Below, one piece after another: positions 9,042 through 16,694 of a stretch of 37,765 nt of DNA. Under the pieces are notes generated by a model. The model searched no databases. It worked only from the letters and a program-made list of their open reading frames with translations, and was not told the DNA's origin. Every line of letters starts with the position of its first letter. The stretch's first letter is position 1. A program made the translations under genes and the position numbers. The stretch is from NCBI RefSeq assembly GCF_000379925.1, contig NZ_KB904240.1, positions 1 to 37,765 of the forward strand. The letters are read 5' to 3'. The DNA comes from Porphyromonas levii DSM 23370 (lineage in GTDB: Bacteria > Bacteroidota > Bacteroidia > Bacteroidales > Porphyromonadaceae).

Positions 9042-9832
9042 GCGGAGGACTTTATTCAACAGAAGACAAAAGCTTTGATAGGACATTAGACCTAACTAAG
9101 ATAAAACCATACGGCGATACCATGAATGACGGTAAGGTACAGCTAAGCTTTACCCTACCAGTTCCAAGAGGTGCCGAAGCAGAGGAGGCTGCAAAGTTAT
9201 TACTAAAAGAGATGGGACTACAGAATCCCATGGTTGTCTTCTCAAAAGAGCTCGCAGAGGGCTTTACTTTCTTTAATTGCTATGGTAGTTGTACACACAC
9301 TGTAGACTATAGCAATATCTATGTGCCTAAAGTGGAGTCTACCACAATGTCTATGGAGGAAACAGATGATTTCATCCGTACTCATCTCGGTAAAACCATA
9401 AAAGTGTTAGGCGCTAGTACTGGTACTGACGCACATACCGTAGGTATCGATGCTATTATGAATATGAAGGGCTTCGCAGGTCATTATGGGCTTGAGAGGT
9501 ACGATATGATTGAGGCACGCAACCTTGGTAGCCAAGTTCCTAATGAGGAGTTTATAGCAAAAGCTATCGAGTTCAATGCTGATGCTATCTTGGTATCTCA
9601 GACAGTGACTCAGAAGGATGTACATATTAAGAATCTAACAGAACTTATCGAGATTGTCGAGGCGGAAGGGCTACGTGAGCGTATGATTGTGTGCTGTGGT
9701 GGTCCTCGTATTACCCATGAGCTAGCAAAGGAGCTTGGTTATGATGCTGGCTTTGGCGCTAATACCTATGCCGATGACGTTGCCTCATTCATCGCTCAAG
9801 AAATGGTTCGTAGATCTGAATTCAAAGAATAA
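9038..9832 (+). CDS. kamE: Beta-lysine (lysine) 5,6-aminomutase, beta subunit
   Basis: KamE (264 residues) carries the cobalamin. The base-off B12 motif DxHxxG is at D131-A-H133-T-V-G136, so H133 is the lower axial ligand. K144 in IMNMKG is at the exact position of the lysine that forms a Schiff base with PLP of the alpha subunit in the clostridial enzyme. Later LVSQTVTQKD and CCGGPRI stretches fit the remainder of the B12-binding Rossmann fold. The start overlaps the kamD stop as ATGA. All key residues are present, so an active enzyme is expected provided the cell has adenosylcobalamin. Confidence 0.95.
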   Translation: MSGGLYSTEDKSFDRTLDLTKIKPYGDTMNDGKVQLSFTLPVPRGAEAEEAAKLLLKEMGLQNPMVVFSKELAEGFTFFNCYGSCTHTVDYSNIYVPKVESTTMSMEETDDFIRTHLGKTIKVLGASTGTDAHTVGIDAIMNMKGFAGHYGLERYDMIEARNLGSQVPNEEFIAKAIEFNADAILVSQTVTQKDVHIKNLTELIEIVEAEGLRERMIVCCGGPRITHELAKELGYDAGFGANTYADDVASFIAQEMVRRSEFKE

Positions 9833-9866
9833 TATAGTGAAACACATATACTAAAGACTTAATGTT

Positions 9867-10535
9867 ATGGCATTAGACAAACAACAAATCAGAGAGGTGA
9901 TTGCCAAGAGAGTAGCTTTGGAGCTAAAGGATGGTAATGTGGTGAACCTCGGTATTGGTCTTCCTACTATGGTGCCCAATTATCTTGCAGAAGATGTGCA
10001 TGTCATGCTACAAAGTGAGAATGGCATGATAGGTATCGGTTCGGAGCCAGAGGAAGGTCAAGTAGATCCAGACTGGATTAATGCTGGAGGTGGTGCTATT
10101 ACCACCGTTCCTGGTGCAGCTACTTTCGATAGTGCTACATCATTTGGTATTATTCGCGGTGGGCACGTTGATGTCAGCGTCTTGGGAGCCCTCGAGGTAG
10201 ATGAAGAAGGAGACCTAGCCAATTGGATTATTCCAGGAAAGCGCGCACCTGGTATGGGTGGTGCTATGGACTTGCTCGTCGGTACCAAGAAGGTAATCTT
10301 AGCTATGGAGCACACCGCTAAGGGTAGCCCTAAGATACTTAAGAAGTGCCATCTCCCTCTTACAGCTAAAGGACAAGTAGACATGATTATCACCGAAATG
10401 TGTGTCATCGAAGTCCGTAAGGGTGAAGGTCTATGGGTTACAGAGCTATACGACGGTGTTACTCGCGAAGAAGTTCAGGCAGCTACCGAAGCAGAGCTTC
10501 ATTTTGCCGAGAATATCCAACCAATGAGGCAGTAA
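9867..10535 (+). CDS. atoA: Acetoacetate/butyrate CoA-transferase, subunit B
   Basis: This 222-residue protein is a family I CoA-transferase beta subunit. The catalytic glutamate lies in the SENG motif (E51), following the NLGIGLPT segment at about residues 27-34. GGGAITTVPGAATFDS and GGHVDVSVLGALEVD are hallmark stretches. With the subunit at 732 it would transfer CoA from butyryl-CoA to acetoacetate, linking the two branches created by Kce. It comes 34 bases after kamE and 44 bases before the acyl-CoA dehydrogenase. As with the A subunit, the substrate is inferred from context. Confidence 0.9.
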   Translation: MALDKQQIREVIAKRVALELKDGNVVNLGIGLPTMVPNYLAEDVHVMLQSENGMIGIGSEPEEGQVDPDWINAGGGAITTVPGAATFDSATSFGIIRGGHVDVSVLGALEVDEEGDLANWIIPGKRAPGMGGAMDLLVGTKKVILAMEHTAKGSPKILKKCHLPLTAKGQVDMIITEMCVIEVRKGEGLWVTELYDGVTREEVQAATEAELHFAENIQPMRQ

Positions 10536-10579
10536 AGACTTCGTTAGTCAAGTAGGATTATTCACATTATATACGAATT

Positions 10580-11719
10580 ATGAATTTTAATTACACACCT
10601 CAAGAAGAACTCTTCTTGCAGATGATTCGAGAGTTTGCTGAGAAAGAGGTAAAGCCCCTAGCGGCTGAGATTGATGAGCAAGAGCGCTTCCCAATTGAGA
10701 CAGTTGAGAAGATGAGCAAGCTTGGTCTTATGGGTATCGCAATCCCAAAAGAGTATGGTGGCGCTGGTGCTACCAACCAAATCTACACTATGGCAGTAGA
10801 GGAGTTAAGTCGTGTTTGTGCTACTACAGGTGTAGTGGTATCGGCTCACTCTTCACTTTGCTGTGATCCTATTAAGCAATTTGGTACAGAAGAGCAGAAG
10901 CAGAAGTATCTCCCTAGGCTAGCTAGCGGAGAGTGGATTGGTGCTTTTGGTCTTACAGAGCCAAACGCTGGTACTGATGCTGCGGGTCAGCAGACCTTTG
11001 CTGTAGAGGAAGAGGATCACTACGTACTCAATGGCAATAAGATCTTTATCACCAATGCAGAGTACGCACACGTTTATATCATCTTTGCCATGACTGATAA
11101 GAGCCTTGGCAATAAGGGTATTTCAGCATTCATTGTAGAGAAGAACTTCCCAGGCTTCTCTGTCGGTAAGAAGGAGCTCAAGATGGGTATCCGTGGTTCT
11201 GCTACTTGTGAGCTTGTTATGGAGAACTGTATCGTACCAAAAGAGAACCTTCTAGGTAAGATTGGTGAGGGCTTCAAGGTAGCTATGAAGACACTCGATG
11301 GAGGCCGAATCGGTATCGCTTCTCAGGCATTGGGTATTGCACGCGGTGCTATGGATGAGACAGTTAAGTATACCAAGGAGCGCAAGCAATTTGGTAAGAG
11401 CCTCTCTAAGTTCCAGAATACTCAATTCCAGCTTGCAGATCTAGAGGCACGTATCGAGTGCGCATCTCTTCTTGTTCGCAAGGCTGCATGGTGCAAAGAC
11501 AATGGTCTACCATATTCAGTTCCTGCAGCTAGGGCTAAGCTCTTCTGTGCAGAGACAGCAATGGATATGACTACTAAGGCTGTACAGTTCCACGGTGGTT
11601 ACGGTTATACACGTGAGTATCCAGTAGAGCGTATGATGCGTGATGCCAAGATTACAGAAATCTACGAGGGTACCAGCGAGGTACAGCGTATGGTTATTGC
11701 TGCTAATCTATTGAAGTAA
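10580..11719 (+). CDS. bcd: Butyryl-CoA dehydrogenase (short-chain acyl-CoA dehydrogenase)
   Basis: The 379-residue flavoprotein has the standard acyl-CoA dehydrogenase layout: helical N-terminal domain, a beta domain with AFGLTEPNAGTDA (about 134-146), and a C-terminal helical domain with QFHGGYGYTREYPVERMMRD. The catalytic base is E363 in the IYEGTSE motif, where short-chain enzymes have it. Here it would reduce crotonyl-CoA to butyryl-CoA with electrons from the Etf pair encoded immediately downstream (22 bases away). In lysine fermentation this is the main electron sink. The length and E position match the clostridial and Megasphaera enzymes. Confidence 0.94.
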   Translation: MNFNYTPQEELFLQMIREFAEKEVKPLAAEIDEQERFPIETVEKMSKLGLMGIAIPKEYGGAGATNQIYTMAVEELSRVCATTGVVVSAHSSLCCDPIKQFGTEEQKQKYLPRLASGEWIGAFGLTEPNAGTDAAGQQTFAVEEEDHYVLNGNKIFITNAEYAHVYIIFAMTDKSLGNKGISAFIVEKNFPGFSVGKKELKMGIRGSATCELVMENCIVPKENLLGKIGEGFKVAMKTLDGGRIGIASQALGIARGAMDETVKYTKERKQFGKSLSKFQNTQFQLADLEARIECASLLVRKAAWCKDNGLPYSVPAARAKLFCAETAMDMTTKAVQFHGGYGYTREYPVERMMRDAKITEIYEGTSEVQRMVIAANLLK

Positions 11720-11741
11720 ATTGATATAAGACTATTCTGAT

Positions 11742-12530
11742 ATGAAGATTATTGTTTGCATAAAGCAAGTACCAGATACCACTGAGATTAAGCTTGATCC
11801 AGTAAAGGGCACCCTAATCCGTACAGGAGTCCCAAGCATTATGAACCCAGACGACAAGGGCGCTCTAGAGCAAGCTCTTCTCCTTAAGGATAAGTTTGGC
11901 GCGGAGGTTCACGTTATTACCATGGGACCACCTCAGGCAAAAGCTATTGTTTATGAGGCATTCGCAATGGGTTGCGACAAGGGTTTCTTAATTACCGACC
12001 GTAAGTTCGGAGGTGCAGATACCCTAGCTACTAGCTACACTATCTCACAGGCTATCAAGTCTCTTGAGCATTACGACATTATCTTGGCTGGTCGCCAGGC
12101 AATCGATGGTGATACCGCACAGGTAGGTCCTCAGATGGCTGAGCAGCTCGACCTCCCACAGATTACCTACGTAGAGAACGTAGAGTTTGATGGAGATAAG
12201 AAGCTTACCGTTACTAAGAATGTAGAGGATGGTCACGAGGTGCTAGAGGTAGAGCTTCCATGTATGCTTACCTTCTTGGCTTCTGCATACCAACCACGCT
12301 ACATGAATGTATCAGACATTATGACCGCCTTTGATAAGGAGATCGTAGAGCTCAACTTCGGTTCGTTCCCTGTAGACGAGGCTCGTTTGGGTCTTAAGGG
12401 TTCACCTACCAACGTGAGCAAGTCCTTCACCAAGGGTGCTAAGGCAATGGGTACACTCTATGAAGATATGACGCCAGAAGAGGCTGCCGACTTGATTCTA
12501 GAGAAACTACAGGAGAAATTCATCATCTAA
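11742..12530 (+). CDS. etfB: Electron transfer flavoprotein, beta subunit
   Basis: EtfB (262 residues) starts with the family's MKIIVCIKQVPDT and contains the ILAGRQAIDGDTAQVGPQ segment (about 108-125) that contacts the alpha subunit and nucleotide. It partners EtfA, 8 bases downstream, and passes electrons to butyryl-CoA dehydrogenase. Etf/Bcd pairs in butyrate formers can bifurcate electrons between crotonyl-CoA and ferredoxin. Whether this one does cannot be decided by eye, though the butyrate setting makes it plausible. Confidence 0.95.
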   Translation: MKIIVCIKQVPDTTEIKLDPVKGTLIRTGVPSIMNPDDKGALEQALLLKDKFGAEVHVITMGPPQAKAIVYEAFAMGCDKGFLITDRKFGGADTLATSYTISQAIKSLEHYDIILAGRQAIDGDTAQVGPQMAEQLDLPQITYVENVEFDGDKKLTVTKNVEDGHEVLEVELPCMLTFLASAYQPRYMNVSDIMTAFDKEIVELNFGSFPVDEARLGLKGSPTNVSKSFTKGAKAMGTLYEDMTPEEAADLILEKLQEKFII

Positions 12531-12538
12531 GAGACACT

Positions 12539-13546
12539 ATGGAACAATATAAAGGAATACTAGTATTTGCTGAGCAGCGCAATGGCGTAATTCAAAACGT
12601 CGCTTTTGAGCTCATCGGAAAGGCTCGCGAGCTTGCAGACTCTATCTCAGAGCAAGTTACAGCTATCTTGCTGGGTCAAGGAGTAGGACAGCTAGCTGAT
12701 CAGCTTATCCATGCTGGAGCTGATAGAGTATTGGTAGTGGATCATGAGCTACTCAAGGATTATATCACTGAGCCATATACTGAGGCTATCTTTCATGTAG
12801 TAAATACCTACAAGCCAGAAATCGTGCTTATCGGTGCTACTACTATTGGTCGTGACCTAGGTCCAAGACTATCATCAAGGCTTCAGACAGGTCTTACAGC
12901 CGATTGTACTGGTCTTGAGATCAATGAGGAGCGTAATCTACTCATGACTCGTCCTGCATTCGGTGGTAACCTAATGGCTACTATCATCTGTAAGAATAAT
13001 CGTCCACAGATGTCTACAGTACGCCCAGGAGTAATGCGTCGTAAGCCAAGCGATAATACTCGTACGGGTGTTGTAGAGCAGGTTTCTGTTCCATTCGACG
13101 TAGAGAAGTGCCGCAGAGTAAAGCTCGTAAGAAAAGAGACTGAGGCTAAGACCCTTGTAGATATCACAGAGGCAAACGTCCTAGTATCTGGTGGTCGTGG
13201 TGTAGGTACTGGCAATGGCTTCAGTAAGCTCCAAGAGCTTGCAGAGACCCTCAATGCCGAGGTATCTTCATCAAGAGCAATGGTTGATGCCGGTATTATC
13301 GGTCACGAGCGTCAGGTAGGTCAGACAGGTAAGACCGTTCGCCCTGATCTATACCTCGCACTTGGTATCTCAGGAGCTATTCAGCACCTTGCAGGTATGG
13401 AGGAGAGCGAGTATATCCTTGCTATCAATAAGGATAAGTATGCTCCTATCTTCCAGGTAGCTGACCTCGGAATTGTCGGTGACCTACACAAGATTGTGCC
13501 AGTCCTTACTCAGAAGATTCAAGCTCTTCAGGATAAGGAGCGTTGA
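12539..13546 (+). CDS. etfA: Electron transfer flavoprotein, alpha subunit
   Basis: EtfA (335 residues) has the conserved C-terminal FAD domain. SGGRGVGTG and SRAMVDAGI are followed by VGQTGKTVRPDLYLALGISGAIQH, split here as VGQTGKTVRP and LALGISGAIQH, then INKDKYAPIFQVADLGIVGD at the end. The N-terminal domain packs on EtfB. The stop is one base before the ATG of the crotonase gene, which points to coupled translation. A 75-base in-frame extension of the next gene back into etfA is not needed. The pair should be cytoplasmic and serve Bcd. Confidence 0.95.
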   Translation: MEQYKGILVFAEQRNGVIQNVAFELIGKARELADSISEQVTAILLGQGVGQLADQLIHAGADRVLVVDHELLKDYITEPYTEAIFHVVNTYKPEIVLIGATTIGRDLGPRLSSRLQTGLTADCTGLEINEERNLLMTRPAFGGNLMATIICKNNRPQMSTVRPGVMRRKPSDNTRTGVVEQVSVPFDVEKCRRVKLVRKETEAKTLVDITEANVLVSGGRGVGTGNGFSKLQELAETLNAEVSSSRAMVDAGIIGHERQVGQTGKTVRPDLYLALGISGAIQHLAGMEESEYILAINKDKYAPIFQVADLGIVGDLHKIVPVLTQKIQALQDKER

Positions 13547-13547
13547 T

Positions 13548-14312
13548 ATGGCGGACTTCAAGACTATTAAGGTTGAGGTGAGTGGTGCTATTTGCACCCT
13601 CACCATCAATCGTCCTGAAGCTCTCAATGCCCTCTCTACTCAGGTACTTACAGAGCTAGAGCAAGCTATTGATCATCTTCCCGATGCTAAAGTATTAGTC
13701 GTCACAGGAGAGGGTCGTAGTTTTGTTGCGGGTGCAGATATCAGCGAGATGGCAAGTTTCTCGGCAGAGCAGGCACTAGCATTTGGCGCACAGGGTGCCA
13801 AGGTATTTCGCAAGCTCGAGCTTCTTGATATCCCTGTAATTGCTGCCGTCAATGGTTTTGCCCTAGGGGGAGGATGCGAGCTAGCCATGGCTTGTGATAT
13901 TCGTATTGCTTCCGACAAAGCGAAGTTCGGACAGCCTGAGGTAGGGCTAGGTATCCCTCCAGGATTTAGTGGCACACAGCGCCTTCCTCGGCTGGTAGGG
14001 GCTGGTATCGCTTCCGAGCTCATCTTTACCGCACGAACTATCAAGGCAGATGAAGCTCTAAGAATAGGCTTGGTCAATCAGGTTGTTGAGGCAGAGCAAT
14101 TGATGCCCACCGTTATGTCTATTGCCGAGGAAATCTCTACCAAGTCGCCACATGCTGTTGCTCTTTCCAAGAAAGCCATCCAGCGTGGGCTACAAGCAGA
14201 TATCGACACTGGTATCGCTATTGAGAATTATCTTTTCAGTAATGCTTTCGCCTCTTCCGAGCAAAAGGAAGGCATGGCGGCATTTTTAGAGAAAAGGAAA
14301 CCAAACTTTTGA
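13548..14312 (+). CDS. crt: Crotonase (3-hydroxybutyryl-CoA dehydratase)
   Basis: This 254-residue enoyl-CoA hydratase/isomerase family member interconverts crotonyl-CoA and 3-hydroxybutyryl-CoA. The oxyanion-hole segments GADISEM and FALGGGCELAMACD are present. Both acid/base glutamates appear to be in place, one in GGCELA and one in GQPEVGLGI. The ATG at 13548 was chosen because it gives the usual MADFKTIKVEVSG start, one base after the etfA stop; the longer frame would run 74 bases into etfA. With Hbd it links crotonyl-CoA to acetoacetyl-CoA, giving the pathway a route to spend or regain NAD(P)H. Confidence 0.93.
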   Translation: MADFKTIKVEVSGAICTLTINRPEALNALSTQVLTELEQAIDHLPDAKVLVVTGEGRSFVAGADISEMASFSAEQALAFGAQGAKVFRKLELLDIPVIAAVNGFALGGGCELAMACDIRIASDKAKFGQPEVGLGIPPGFSGTQRLPRLVGAGIASELIFTARTIKADEALRIGLVNQVVEAEQLMPTVMSIAEEISTKSPHAVALSKKAIQRGLQADIDTGIAIENYLFSNAFASSEQKEGMAAFLEKRKPNF

Positions 14313-14342
14313 GCCTCTTGGGCTCATAAACACACACATGTT

Positions 14343-15188
14343 ATGAAGATAGTAGTATTAGGAAATGGCACTATGGGTGCTGGCATCGTACAGACTATGG
14401 CTCAGAAAGGGCTTCCTGTGACGATGAAAGGTCGCTCTACTGAGTCGCTAGAGCGCGCTATGGGTCGTATGTCTAAGGGACTAAATCGACTAGTAGAGAA
14501 AGAAAAGATGACAGCCGATCAGATGCAGAATATTCTGAATCAGATTACTATCACCACAGACTTTGAGGATATCAAGGATGCAGACCTTGTTATCGAAGCG
14601 ATAAGCGAGGAGATGGAGGTGAAGAAAGAGACCCTAGCTCACCTTTGCTCTATCCTCAAGCCAGAAGCAATTATCGCTACCAATACCTCTTCACTCTCTA
14701 TTACAGAGCTCGCTTCTGCTACAAAGCGCCCAGAGAAGGTTATTGGTATGCACTTCTTCAATCCAGTACCAGTAATGAAGCTCGTCGAGGTAATCACTGG
14801 TCAGGTAACTAGCGAGGAGACCCTCAATGTAGTAATGGAGCTTTGCCAAAACCTCGATAAGGTAGCTGTGAAGGTAAATGAAGCACCAGGCTTTGTGGTT
14901 AATAGGATTCTTATCCCTATGATTAACGAGGCTGTAGGAGCTTATGCCGATGGTATTGCTACAGTCGAGGAGATTGATACTGCTATGAAGCTAGGAGCCA
15001 ATCATCCTATGGGACCACTACAATTGGGCGACTTCATTGGGCTCGATGTATGTCTCGCAATCATGGAGGTGCTCTTCAATGAGTATGGCGATCCAAAGTA
15101 CCGCCCACATACCCTCCTGCGCAAGATGGTTCGTGCGAACCAACTAGGTCGTAAGACCGGTCGTGGTTTCTACGACTATTCTAAGTAA
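14343..15188 (+). CDS. hbd: 3-hydroxybutyryl-CoA dehydrogenase
   Basis: Hbd (281 residues) has the N-terminal Rossmann motif GNGTMGAGI (residues 7-15), a little unusual in having N where most have A or S. The catalytic-histidine segment [18 protein letters not shown] and the C-terminal helical domain motif [16 protein letters not shown] follow. It oxidises or reduces 3-hydroxybutyryl-CoA/acetoacetyl-CoA with NAD(P)H. It is the last gene of the cluster; a strong terminator begins about 20 bases after its stop. No thiolase gene follows, so conversion of acetoacetyl-CoA to acetyl-CoA must rely on a gene elsewhere. Confidence 0.94.
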   Translation: MKIVVLGNGTMGAGIVQTMAQKGLPVTMKGRSTESLERAMGRMSKGLNRLVEKEKMTADQMQNILNQITITTDFEDIKDADLVIEAISEEMEVKKETLAHLCSILKPEAIIATNTSSLSITELASATKRPEKVIGMHFFNPVPVMKLVEVITGQVTSEETLNVVMELCQNLDKVAVKVNEAPGFVVNRILIPMINEAVGAYADGIATVEEIDTAMKLGANHPMGPLQLGDFIGLDVCLAIMEVLFNEYGDPKYRPHTLLRKMVRANQLGRKTGRGFYDYSK

Positions 15189-15207
15189 TCGGATTACAGA
15201 AAAGAGT

Positions 15208-15246
15208 AGCCCTATTCAAGTCAATTGAGTAGGGCTTCTTTTTTTG
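15208..15246 (+). terminator. Rho-independent terminator of the lysine cluster
   Basis: A 12-base-pair stem (15208-15219 with 15225-15236, one G-U pair) with a GTCAA loop is followed by a TTCTTTTTTTG run. It ends the 14.5-kb plus-strand cluster; no comparable hairpin was noticed between the cluster's genes. Confidence 0.9.
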
Positions 15247-15263
15247 TCTCATGGTTTCCAACG

Positions 15264-15322
15264 AAAAAGGTCGAGGGTATTGGTTGAAAAGGTCGAGGGT
15301 TCTTCACGAAAAGGTCGAGGGT
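15264..15322. repeat. Three direct repeats, 22-base period
   Basis: The core GAAAAGGTCGAGGGT occurs three times, ending at 15278, 15300 and 15322. The cores are exact apart from one extra A in the first copy's run, and the 7-base spacers differ. It is not palindromic. It lies just beyond the terminator of the lysine cluster. Confidence 0.85.
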
Positions 15323-15880
15323 ATATTGAATAGATAGGTGAAGAGCGATACATGAGGTATCCTACTTCATACTTCTAATTGGGCTACTATCTTGAAATAT
15401 TTCCAAACCATATCCAACCTATTCCTTAGAGTAAACTTCTTTCTCACGACAATAATACGCTCCTCTTCTACTGAGTCCCGGCAGTTTCTCCCCAGAGGGA
15501 CTCCAGTTTCTCCCCAGAGGGACTCCAGTTTCTCCCCAGAGGGACTCCAGTTTCTCCCCAGAGGGACTCGAGTCTCTCCCCAGAGAGACTTTCTTCACGA
15601 CGTATATTATAGTTGGCTTACTCTAGCTCGACATCATCTGTTATATATTCCATTAGCTGCCATCGATAGGGCACAATCCAATCCGTAAGTCAAATAAAGA
15701 TCATACAACTATCAATGATTGAAGGGATACTTCCAGCTAATTTCACTTACCATTGTGCCTCTATGTCATAAATCGACAACTATTTGAGGACTATGTTACG
15801 AGGTATTTGAAAATTATCCCAGCTATAGATACCTAAAAATGGTGATTAGAGAAATAAATCGTAATTCATAGGCGAATTCC
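15323..15880. other. Gene-free spacer between lysine cluster and fumarate reductase
   Basis: Apart from the hairpin array, no gene is supported here. An open frame at 15392-15688 runs straight through the repeats; the 22-base period shifts frame at each unit, so the apparent protein is not a repeat protein and has no family look. The last 80 bases lead into the frdC promoter. Confidence 0.6.
15482..15590. repeat. Tandem array of five 22-base hairpin units
   Basis: Four units AGTTTCTC-CCCA-GAGGGACT and a fifth AGTCTCTC-CCCA-GAGAGACT are spaced exactly 22 bases apart (hairpin centres 15492.5, 15514.5, 15536.5, 15558.5, 15580.5). Each unit is an 8-base arm, 4-base loop, 8-base arm and 2-base linker. 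In the first four, two pairs would be G-U in RNA of the plus strand; in the fifth all eight are Watson-Crick. Related units occur at 37180-37265. Confidence 0.9.
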
Positions 15881-15911
15881 TTGGTGGTGTTCTGATAATA
15901 GCCTATCTTTG
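15881..15911 (+). promoter_or_regulatory. Bacteroidota-type promoter of frdCAB
   Basis: TTG at 15881-15883 and TATCTTTG at 15904-15911 are 20 bases apart, matching the -33/-7 pattern of the phylum. The frdC ATG is about 50 bases downstream. Confidence 0.7.
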
Positions 15912-15963
15912 TACAAGATAAGTAATAACAATACCTACTTTAAAGAATTTCAACTCTGTTTTT

Positions 15964-16671
15964 ATGTGGTTAACTAAATCCTCAATTGGCAGGAAAGTAG
16001 TGATGAGTCTATCTGGACTCTTCTTGATTATCTTCCTACTGTTTCATGCAACCATGAATCTAGTAGCGGTATTCTCGAAGTCTGGCTACGACATGATCAC
16101 TGGTTTTCTTGGCACGAATGCAATCGTGCAGTTTATGGTGCCTGTGCTGGCACTTGGTGTGATTGTTCACGTAATCTATGCCGTAATGCTTACCTTACAG
16201 AACCAAAAGGCTCGTGGTAATGATAAGTACGACAAGACTGGCAAGACAGGTGTGCAGTGGGCTTCTAAGAATATGTTTGTTCTTGGGCTTATTGTCTTCT
16301 TCGGGATTGCATGGCACCTTACCCACTTCTGGGCAAAGATGCAGTTGCGAGAGTGGTCAGGCGTAGCTCCTGAGAATGGTTTTGAACTGATTTTGATGCA
16401 GTTCTCCAATCCTATCGTGGTAGCGCTATACGTTGTATGGTTTGTGGCTATTTGGTATCACCTTACGCACGGTTTCTGGAGTGCATTCCAGACCTTGGGT
16501 TGGAGCAATACTATTTGGTACAAGCGTCTGCACATTGTAGGAGTGGTAGTGGCTACAATCATCTGCTTGATGTTTGCTTGCACAGCTGTTGCCTTCTACC
16601 TATTCCCCGAGACTGTTGGTACTATCTGGACACTTGGTCAGCATGCTACCGAGGCAGTTGCTACCATTTAA
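15964..16671 (+). CDS. frdC: Fumarate reductase/succinate dehydrogenase cytochrome b subunit
   Basis: The 235-residue membrane protein has about five hydrophobic segments (near residues 12-35, 50-76, 97-118, 148-170 and 190-218) and histidines in or near them (for example LFHAT and HLTHFW) that can bind two hemes b. This is the single-subunit, di-heme membrane anchor of the Wolinella/Bacillus type. In anaerobic Bacteroidota the complex works as quinol:fumarate reductase, producing succinate and accepting electrons from menaquinol. It starts the three-gene operon frdCAB, 23 bases ahead of frdA. Confidence 0.92.
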   Translation: MWLTKSSIGRKVVMSLSGLFLIIFLLFHATMNLVAVFSKSGYDMITGFLGTNAIVQFMVPVLALGVIVHVIYAVMLTLQNQKARGNDKYDKTGKTGVQWASKNMFVLGLIVFFGIAWHLTHFWAKMQLREWSGVAPENGFELILMQFSNPIVVALYVVWFVAIWYHLTHGFWSAFQTLGWSNTIWYKRLHIVGVVVATIICLMFACTAVAFYLFPETVGTIWTLGQHATEAVATI

Positions 16672-16694
16672 TTACTAAAGAGCTTTAAGAGATT

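Noticed and set aside
15482-15590. CRISPR array
   Set aside because: Units are contiguous 22-base repeats with no unique spacers and no cas genes nearby.
15392-15688. 98-codon open frame across the hairpin array
   Set aside because: The 22-base period changes frame every unit, so the translated repeat is an artefact; no family resemblance, no convincing start context.
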